Shown here: positions 22,160 to 27,205 of the stretch, piece by piece
Numbering within the stretch: the first letter of the stretch is position 1
How the letters are laid out: each line of letters begins with the position of its first letter
From: F23-B02 sp963590435
Lineage (GTDB): Bacteria; Bacillota; Clostridia; Oscillospirales; Oscillospiraceae
Direction: 5' to 3'
NCBI GenBank assembly: GCA_963590435.1
Contig: CAVAPG010000009.1
Coordinates: forward strand, 1 to 27,205
Length of the DNA stretch: 27,205 bases
The notes under the pieces: model-generated
The model's database searches: none
What the model was told of the DNA's origin: nothing
What the model saw: the letters and a program-made list of their open reading frames with translations, nothing else
Translations under genes and position numbers: made by a program

Positions 22160-22420
22160 TTATTTCTTGTTTTTGCCCTTGTTTTCGCTCTGGGGAGCAT
22201 CATTTTCGCGTTTTCCGGTGCGTTTTTCGAATGCAATCTGAATCATATAGACAACCATTGCCAGAACGCCGACCAGATACAGTATGTTGCGCAGACCTGC
22301 GGGGAAGTTGTCAATCAGGTTCTGAAGCAGGGCCGTACCGAGCACGATTACAAACCCGATGTACAGAAACGGGGTCAGTGAGATGTTGAATGTTTTCTGC
22401 TTTTTCTTGTTCTTTGCCAT
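22160..22420 (-). CDS. Small membrane protein of unknown function
   Basis: This 86-residue protein has a basic N-terminus (MAKNKKKQK), two hydrophobic helices (about 15-35 and 45-65) and a charged Lys/Asn-rich tail, so it is likely a two-pass membrane protein with basic ends inside. A GGAG ribosome binding site lies about 8 nt before ATG 22420. It sits between the M24 peptidase and efp on the same strand. I do not recognise the family. Confidence 0.75.
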   Translation of the reverse strand: MAKNKKKQKTFNISLTPFLYIGFVIVLGTALLQNLIDNFPAGLRNILYLVGVLAMVVYMIQIAFEKRTGKRENDAPQSENKGKNKK

Positions 22421-22452
22421 AGTTTCTCTCCGTTCTTCTCTAAGATTAAGAA

Positions 22453-23523
22453 TTAAAGGATTAACAGCTGCTTGTCAGCCTTTGTTATTATCTCGCATCC
22501 GCCCTCGCGCAGGATGATGACGTCTTCAATTCTCACGCCGAATTTCCCCGGCAGATAAATGCCCGGCTCCGCGGATATGACCGCTCCGACAGGCATGGGC
22601 GTCTTTACCGACGGCGCCGCGGCAGGGCTTTCGTGGATATAAAGTCCCAGCGAGTGTCCGAAGCTGTGCCCGAAATACTCGCCGTAGCCGGCGTTGTCGA
22701 TCACTTGCCGTGCCGCACCGTCAATTTCCGCTCCGGTCACGCCGGCGGAAGCCGCGGCAATGCCCGCAAGCTGTGCGCGCAGTACGATGTCGTAAACGTT
22801 TTTCATCTCATCCGTTGCGTGGCCGACCGCCACCGTGCGCGTCATGTCCGAGCAGTAGCCGTCCTTGATACAGCCGAAATCCATGGTGACAAAATCGCCG
22901 TCCTTGACGAGCGCGTCCGAAGGCACTCCGTGCGGCATGCTTGAGTTTGCGCCCGTGACCGCGATGGGGTCAAAGCTGTTTCCCTCGCCGCCGTGCTTTA
23001 AAAGCCGGTATGTTATCTCAGTGGCAATGTCGCGCTCGCTTATTCCGGGACGGATGATTCCCAGAACATCATCCAGTGCCTTTTCGGCTATCGCCTGCGC
23101 TCTGCGCATGCTGCGCAGCTCGCCCTCGTCCTTGGATGCGCGAAGAGCATAGAATATGCTCTGGCAGGGGTGGAGCTCAAGCCCCAGCATCTTCTGCCAG
23201 TTGAGAAACATTCCGTGCGAGAGCGAAAATTCCTCCGCGCCGAGTTTTTTGACATTGCACTCGGCAATTGCCTCGCCGACAAGCTTGCTGAGCCTTTTTC
23301 CGTTTCCGAACATGCGCACGGTGATATCTGCCGAAACGCATTTCTGCGCAGCTTCTATATAGCGTGAATCGGTTATGAGAAACGCCCTGTCAAGCGTAAT
23401 GAGCACAGCTCCGTCGGTAAAGGCAAAGCCCGTTGCGTATCGCTGGTTGAGCTCATCGGTTATCAGCACCGCGTCAAGTCCGAGATCTATGAGCTTTCCG
23501 CGGATTTTCGAAAGTCTGTCCAT
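22453..23523 (-). CDS. M24 family Xaa-Pro aminopeptidase
   Basis: The 356-residue protein has the creatinase-like N-terminal domain (about 1-120) and the pita-bread catalytic domain of M24 metallopeptidases. The five metal ligands are present: D215 (TMDFG), D226 (CSDMTRT), a His of GHSFGHSLG (about H290), E319 (AEPGIY) and E333 (RIEDV). It should cleave N-terminal residues before proline in cytoplasmic peptides. ATG 23523 is chosen because it lies one base after the upstream lipoprotein stop and fits the usual MDRLSKIR start; ATG 23532 is an alternative, and the longer in-frame reading to 23601 runs into the upstream gene. It pairs with efp, a factor for proline-rich translation. Confidence 0.92.
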   Translation of the reverse strand: MDRLSKIRGKLIDLGLDAVLITDELNQRYATGFAFTDGAVLITLDRAFLITDSRYIEAAQKCVSADITVRMFGNGKRLSKLVGEAIAECNVKKLGAEEFSLSHGMFLNWQKMLGLELHPCQSIFYALRASKDEGELRSMRRAQAIAEKALDDVLGIIRPGISERDIATEITYRLLKHGGEGNSFDPIAVTGANSSMPHGVPSDALVKDGDFVTMDFGCIKDGYCSDMTRTVAVGHATDEMKNVYDIVLRAQLAGIAAASAGVTGAEIDGAARQVIDNAGYGEYFGHSFGHSLGLYIHESPAAAPSVKTPMPVGAVISAEPGIYLPGKFGVRIEDVIILREGGCEIITKADKQLLIL

Positions 23524-23524
23524 T

Positions 23525-24694
23525 TTATACATTTCCCCGCGCGTTTTCGATAAGGCCGCTCTCAAGCACGTCCGTAGAGTCCGATGCCATAAGCTCAACA
23601 AGCATTATCGAGCCGTCCTCGCCGCTCTGGAAAATGCCGCGGACGACCTGCGTGCCGTCGGCAAGCTGATAGCAAATGGCGATGTTCGACATGACGTCGG
23701 GAATATAGCTTATTACCTCCACGCCCTCGCCGCTTGTCAGATAATTGCGCTGCCAGAGGGTTTCATCGGCGGTGTATATCTTGACGTTATATACAGTCTC
23801 CTCGGCGGAGAGCACGACGCTCTGACCGCCCTCGTCATAGGTTATTGTATCGAGTATATTTAAGCTGTCGCGGTCTATCTCGGTTCCGTCATCGGCAAGC
23901 ACGATGCCGTTTTCGCCCTCGTAATCGACGGGCATGTAGTCATCGTCCATAAACTCCTCAAGCGTGGAGTACGGAATTTCAAACTTGAGCACTCCGCTGC
24001 TGTAGGGCGCGATATCATAGGGGTTTGCGTATATTACAAGACCGTTATCGTTGAAATACCAGTTGCTCCCGTTGTCGATCAGCTCGCCTATTGTCGTTTC
24101 AAAATCATCGAAAAGTATGCTCTCGCCGTTTTCTTTATACTCATCGCCGGCGGCAAGACCGATAACATAGTTTTTGAGAAACGTCTTGAGCTGATCGGCA
24201 TTTTTCGCGATATTCGAGAGCGTGAGCAGCTCGCCGGTGTCGGAATTATAGCTGCGGCTCAGACGCGTAAGATCGGCATGTATGCCGCCCGTATCCTGCG
24301 AAACATCGAATATCAGACTCAGAACATGCGTGTCGATGCGCGCAACCGTGGGCGTGCAGTTATAGCTCAGCTCGACAATTTCGTCGGTCTGATCCTGCGC
24401 AAGCTTTTGGGTATATTCGGCATCGGACTGTAATTTTACGTACAGCTCTGCCAGAGACGCATTTATGAGCTCGGCCGCGCGGCTGTCCTTTGAGCTTATC
24501 TCTGCCGTGCCGATGCTTTGCTTGTAATATGCCGTGCCGTCATCGAGCGTAAGCTCAGAATCGTCAAAGCTGAAGCTTGCGGTCACGTCAAACTTCGGCA
24601 CAGGCGTTTTTTCCTCAACGTCAATGACGTGCTGACACGCGCACAAAGACGCCAGCATTGCGCAGCAGAGCAAAAAAGAAAGTATCTTTTTCAT
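23525..24694 (-). CDS. Lipoprotein with DUF4163/DUF3298-like domains
   Basis: The 389-residue protein has a lipoprotein signal (MKKILSFLL..., lipobox LCAC with Cys20), so it is anchored on the outer membrane leaflet face. The mature part has a DUF4163-like region (about 35-150) and a DUF3298-like region (about 160-255, with LTLSNIAKNADQLKTFLKNY and FNDNGLVIYANPYDIAPYSSG). These occur in anti-sigma factor RsiV and in PdaC-type cell-wall proteins, so an extracellular peptidoglycan-linked role is possible but not shown. AAAGG lies about 9 nt before ATG 24694. It overlaps no gene but ends one base before the M24 start, so the two are co-transcribed. Confidence 0.82.
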   Translation of the reverse strand: MKKILSFLLCCAMLASLCACQHVIDVEEKTPVPKFDVTASFSFDDSELTLDDGTAYYKQSIGTAEISSKDSRAAELINASLAELYVKLQSDAEYTQKLAQDQTDEIVELSYNCTPTVARIDTHVLSLIFDVSQDTGGIHADLTRLSRSYNSDTGELLTLSNIAKNADQLKTFLKNYVIGLAAGDEYKENGESILFDDFETTIGELIDNGSNWYFNDNGLVIYANPYDIAPYSSGVLKFEIPYSTLEEFMDDDYMPVDYEGENGIVLADDGTEIDRDSLNILDTITYDEGGQSVVLSAEETVYNVKIYTADETLWQRNYLTSGEGVEVISYIPDVMSNIAICYQLADGTQVVRGIFQSGEDGSIMLVELMASDSTDVLESGLIENARGNV

Positions 24695-24759
24695 TATCTT
24701 TAACCTTTCCCCGTAGGTTTCGAATGTGAACAGGCTTTAAACAAAAGCCTTGAAACTAA

Positions 24760-24788
24760 AGAGTTTTGCACACTTTCAACAGAGTTTT
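24760..24788 (+). repeat. Two copies of AGAGTTTT with 21-bp period
   Basis: AGAGTTTT occurs at 24760-24767 and 24781-24788; each is followed within a few bases by CACA-containing sequence. The 21-bp period places both on the same DNA face. They lie between the TetR gene and the lipoprotein operon, upstream of the latter. A short hairpin (24732-24738 with 24744-24750) is nearby. Confidence 0.45.
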
Positions 24789-24816
24789 CAACACATTATG
24801 TAAATCATTATGCATA

Positions 24817-25398
24817 TCATCTGATGTTATAGTTCAGAAAACCCTGCACTCCTCTGAAGCAGTATGTATCGAGCACGTAGGAAACCCGCTCGGGTGGAGT
24901 GTCCATGCCGTTATCAATCCACATTTTGACGATGCTCGATATCGATGCAACCAGCAGCTGCTTTATGCACTTGAGCATATCTTCGCTGAGCTCTTCAAGG
25001 CCGAGGGATTCTTGATTGAGGAACGCGTCTGCATGCCTTGCAATCATCTTTATCATTGCGTCATGATCGCCGTAAGGGCCGGCAAAAATCTGACAGAGCT
25101 CCTTGTTCTCCTTGAGAAGGCGCAGTGTCTGCAAAGAGGTCAGACGCCTGAGCCCACTCTCGCGCAGCTTTTCCTCCATGACCTCGGAGAGCTGACCTTC
25201 AAGGCTTTTCTTGAGATCATATGTGTCGTTGTAGTGGGCATAGAAGGTGCCGCGGTTTATATCCGCCTCGCGGCAAATCTCCGTGACGCTGATTTTTTCA
25301 ATCGGTTTTACCGCAAGCAGGCGCAGGAATCCGTCCCTTATGGCTTTCTTTGTGTACCTTACGCGGCGGTCTTCCCTTTTGAGCACAAATGTTTCCAT
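24817..25398 (-). CDS. TetR/AcrR family transcriptional regulator
   Basis: The 193-residue protein has an N-terminal TetR DNA-binding domain: RRVRYTKKAIRDGFLRLLA leading into the helix-turn-helix ISVTEICREADINRGTFYAHY (about residues 36-56). A helical ligand and dimerisation domain follows. ATG 25398 is chosen because GTGGAG lies 6 nt upstream; an earlier GTG at 25410 abuts the AAGGGAG and is less likely. It stands alone, with its own promoter overlapping a small dyad. Its targets may be itself, the lipoprotein operon downstream or the transporter upstream; the sequence does not decide. Confidence 0.9.
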   Translation of the reverse strand: METFVLKREDRRVRYTKKAIRDGFLRLLAVKPIEKISVTEICREADINRGTFYAHYNDTYDLKKSLEGQLSEVMEEKLRESGLRRLTSLQTLRLLKENKELCQIFAGPYGDHDAMIKMIARHADAFLNQESLGLEELSEDMLKCIKQLLVASISSIVKMWIDNGMDTPPERVSYVLDTYCFRGVQGFLNYNIR

Positions 25399-25433
25399 AA
25401 ATCTCCACACTCCCTTTATATATTCTGCAATAC

Positions 25434-25462
25434 ATTTTACTATATATCTGATTGAAAATCAA
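25434..25462 (-). promoter_or_regulatory. TetR gene promoter with dyad at the -35
   Basis: On the - strand, TTGATT (25462-25457), a 17-bp spacer and TAAAAT (25439-25434) precede the gene. A dyad, TGATT-GAA-AATCA on the + strand (25449-25461), overlaps the -35 box and could be an autorepression site. Confidence 0.65.
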
Positions 25463-25502
25463 CAGTGTGGCCGAAATTTAAAGCGTCGAATTTTAAACAA
25501 AA

Positions 25503-25527
25503 AACCCAAGGTGTACAACCTTGGGTT
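25503..25527 (-). terminator. Terminator after the EamA transporter gene
   Basis: A perfect 10-bp stem (25503-25512 with 25518-25527) has a 5-nt loop, followed on the - strand by TTTTGTTT. It lies 15 nt after the EamA stop. Confidence 0.85.
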
Positions 25528-25541
25528 AAGTTACGATTAAG

Positions 25542-26453
25542 TTATTCGGAGACGCTTTCCTTCGGGGGATAATGCTGTACGCCCCATATGCCGACAAGGA
25601 CGATTACCATGGCTCCGAGCGACACGGCAGTCAGCCTCTCGCCGAGGATAAATATGCCGGAGGCAACGGATATGATGGTTGTGAGGTTTTGGAATATGAT
25701 GACATTTGCCATCGGCGCGTGCGACACGGAATAGTTAAACAGCGAATATCCCGCAACGGATGCACCCAGCGCGAGAAACAGCGCCGCCGCGATAAAACGC
25801 GGATTTGCCGCCGGAGCGAGCACGGCGCTTATACTGCCGCCGTTTTCAAGCAGCGCAAGCACCGTGAAGAATACGGCTCCCATGGCCTGCATAAAATATG
25901 TCCTCTCGAAAACCGAGAAGCGTCCGGAGACTCCGCATGAGATTACGCTGTAGGCAGAGCCGGTCACAACGGCAAGGCACAAAAGAGCAAAGCCCTTGAA
26001 TGTTATTGAGCCGCCGCTGTTTTCGGCAAGGGTTATGATGATTATTCCGACTATCGACAGCGCGCTGAATAGCCATTGCTTTACGCTCGGCCGCTCCTTG
26101 AGAAAGACCGCCGCCATGATGATGGTGACGATGGGAACAACGGCAATCATAATGCCGGAGAAGGCGGCATTTGAGTATTTCAGACCGTACTGCTCACCGA
26201 TAAAATACAGGCAGGGCTCCATCGCGCCGAGCAGGAGCAGAGGCTTTATGTTCTTGCCGCGGATCTGTAATTTGCGTTTGCCCAGCAGCACGGGTACGGT
26301 CAGCGCGATTATCGCAATGTCGAAGCGATAGCTCATCAGAACAAACGGAGATGCCGTCTCCTGCCCGATGCTCGATGCAAGGAAGCTCAGTCCCCAGAAG
26401 ACCTGCGTGGCTATTGCCGCCGCGATTGCCTTTGAATAATTTTTATCCTTCAA
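25542..26453 (-). CDS. EamA (DMT) family transporter
   Basis: The 303-residue protein has about ten hydrophobic helices in two EamA repeats (about 10-145 and 155-292), the drug/metabolite transporter fold. Markers are TQVFWGLSFLASSIG near the N-terminus, the end of the first repeat LKERPSVKQWLFSALSIVGI, and the second-repeat ending FILGERLTAVSLGAMVIVLVG. The substrate is not predictable. The start is TTG 26453: AAAGGAG lies 6 nt upstream and it overlaps the stop of the upstream MBL gene by 4 nt (TTGA), indicating coupling. The gene ends at a clear terminator. Confidence 0.93.
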   Translation of the reverse strand: MKDKNYSKAIAAAIATQVFWGLSFLASSIGQETASPFVLMSYRFDIAIIALTVPVLLGKRKLQIRGKNIKPLLLLGAMEPCLYFIGEQYGLKYSNAAFSGIMIAVVPIVTIIMAAVFLKERPSVKQWLFSALSIVGIIIITLAENSGGSITFKGFALLCLAVVTGSAYSVISCGVSGRFSVFERTYFMQAMGAVFFTVLALLENGGSISAVLAPAANPRFIAAALFLALGASVAGYSLFNYSVSHAPMANVIIFQNLTTIISVASGIFILGERLTAVSLGAMVIVLVGIWGVQHYPPKESVSE

Positions 26454-27205
26454 GCCGCGCTCCTTTCGACGGTCATGCCGTCGCTGAATATGACGATACT
26501 GCCGAGCTCGTCTGTCCGATAGACCGTGACATCTGCGTCACTCAGACGGCTGAGCGTTTCCTCGTGCGGATGACCGTAGTCGTTATCCTTGCCGCAGGAT
26601 ATAACGCCGATCTTCGGCTCTGCCTCGTATATGAACTGATAGCAGCTTGAGCCGGACGAGCCGTGGTGTGCGACCTTGAGCACATCGCATTTGAGGTTTT
26701 CGCCGTCCTCGATAAGCTCCTTTTCCGCCGTTGCCGTAATATCTCCCGTGAACAGAAAGCTCGTATCGCCGTAGACAAGGCGCATTACCAGACTGTCGTC
26801 ATTGACATTCGTGTGGTCGCTGAGCGGACCTATGAACTCAAACTGCGCCTGGCCGAGGCTGTATTTAACGCCGTAGTCGGGGACATCAAGAGTAAGAGAA
26901 GCGCTTTCAACCGCTTCGGTAAATTTTTCGTACGCCGAGGAGTCGCCGGCATAGGGGGATGTGAATACGGTATCGACATCCAGATTTTCTACAACCTCGT
27001 CAAGACCACCGCAGTGGTCGGCGTGTCCGTGGGTGCAAACAACGTAGTCAAGCTTTTCTATACCGAGTTTTTTGATATACTCAACCACGGTGCCCCCTGC
27101 CGAGGAAACTCCGGCGTCGATAAGCATATATTCCCCGTTGCAGCAGATAAGCTCGCTGTCGCCCTGACCGACATCGATATAGTGGACATACAGTCCGTCC
27201 ATCGG
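26450..27205 (-). CDS. ComEC/Rec2-like MBL-fold hydrolase, 5' end outside window
   Basis: The visible 250 residues form a metallo-beta-lactamase fold of the ComEC C-terminal type: YIDVGQGDSELI at the start, the metal-binding THGHADHCGG (H58, H60, D62, H63), FTGDI near 155 and VAHHGS near 180. Stand-alone members are often secreted or anchored through an N-terminal signal and may be nucleases or other hydrolases. The ATG at 27202 begins just before the fold, but the frame stays open to the window edge, and such proteins usually have a longer leader, so the true start is probably beyond 27205. It overlaps the EamA start. Confidence 0.85.
   Translation of the reverse strand, partial: PMDGLYVHYIDVGQGDSELICCNGEYMLIDAGVSSAGGTVVEYIKKLGIEKLDYVVCTHGHADHCGGLDEVVENLDVDTVFTSPYAGDSSAYEKFTEAVESASLTLDVPDYGVKYSLGQAQFEFIGPLSDHTNVNDDSLVMRLVYGDTSFLFTGDITATAEKELIEDGENLKCDVLKVAHHGSSGSSCYQFIYEAEPKIGVISCGKDNDYGHPHEETLSRLSDADVTVYRTDELGSIVIFSDGMTVERSAA

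Overview
The window looks like chromosome from a low-to-mid-GC Clostridia, probably an Oscillospirales-type gut Firmicute (inference). The support is strong AGGAGG ribosome binding sites, frequent TTG/GTG starts, an M24 peptidase next to efp, a CD1247-type zinc-ribbon protein, CsaB-type cell-wall pyruvylation and sigma-A promoters. I saw no insertion sequence, phage, CRISPR array, tRNA or rRNA. It reads as ordinary core chromosome with several unusual fused or degenerate proteins.

Layout, left to right. Positions 1-258 hold the 3' end of a small-multidrug-export (COG2426) gene with a disturbed frame, followed by a terminator. Then comes a two-gene operon (+), a MATE efflux pump and a MerR/GyrI-type regulator. 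Its promoter carries an imperfect dyad in the -35/-10 spacer, as expected for self-regulation. A bidirectional terminator separates it from a small hypothetical gene (-) with its own promoter. From 9023 down to 3098 a tight six-gene operon (-) encodes a histidine phosphatase-GNAT fusion, a PPP-like metallophosphoesterase, a YgiQ radical SAM protein, a PPC/DUF296 protein, a DUF1294 membrane protein and a YeiH exporter. Most junctions overlap or nearly touch.

Facing it from 9113 is a + strand operon: a GT4 glycosyltransferase fused to a CsaB-like pyruvyl transferase, a PurN-like protein that has lost its catalytic triad, and a CxxC metallochaperone. The promoters of these two divergent operons lie face to face. 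A membrane-anchored GDPD (+) and a MalY/PatB aminotransferase (-) converge on a shared hairpin. Two overlapping CNNM/CorC paralogs and a lipoprotein follow (+).

A structured intergenic region of about 540 nt precedes rpsT (S20). It contains a candidate small transcript, a 13-bp direct repeat with 21-bp period, and a multi-hairpin S20 leader. Next is a metal-homeostasis pair (+): a CobW/COG0523 protein with a histidine-rich loop, then a second CobW-like protein carrying a YcgQ/DUF1980-like C-terminus. Both start at TTG.

On the - strand from 24694 to 21020 lie a DUF3298-type lipoprotein, an M24 peptidase, a small membrane protein, efp and a CD1247-type protein. A self-standing TetR regulator follows, then an EamA transporter and a ComEC-like metallo-beta-lactamase-fold protein running off the right edge.

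The observations most worth checking are the PurN-like protein with all three catalytic residues replaced, the GT4-CsaB and phosphatase-GNAT fusions, the face-to-face promoters, the CobW pair, and the structured DNA upstream of rpsT.
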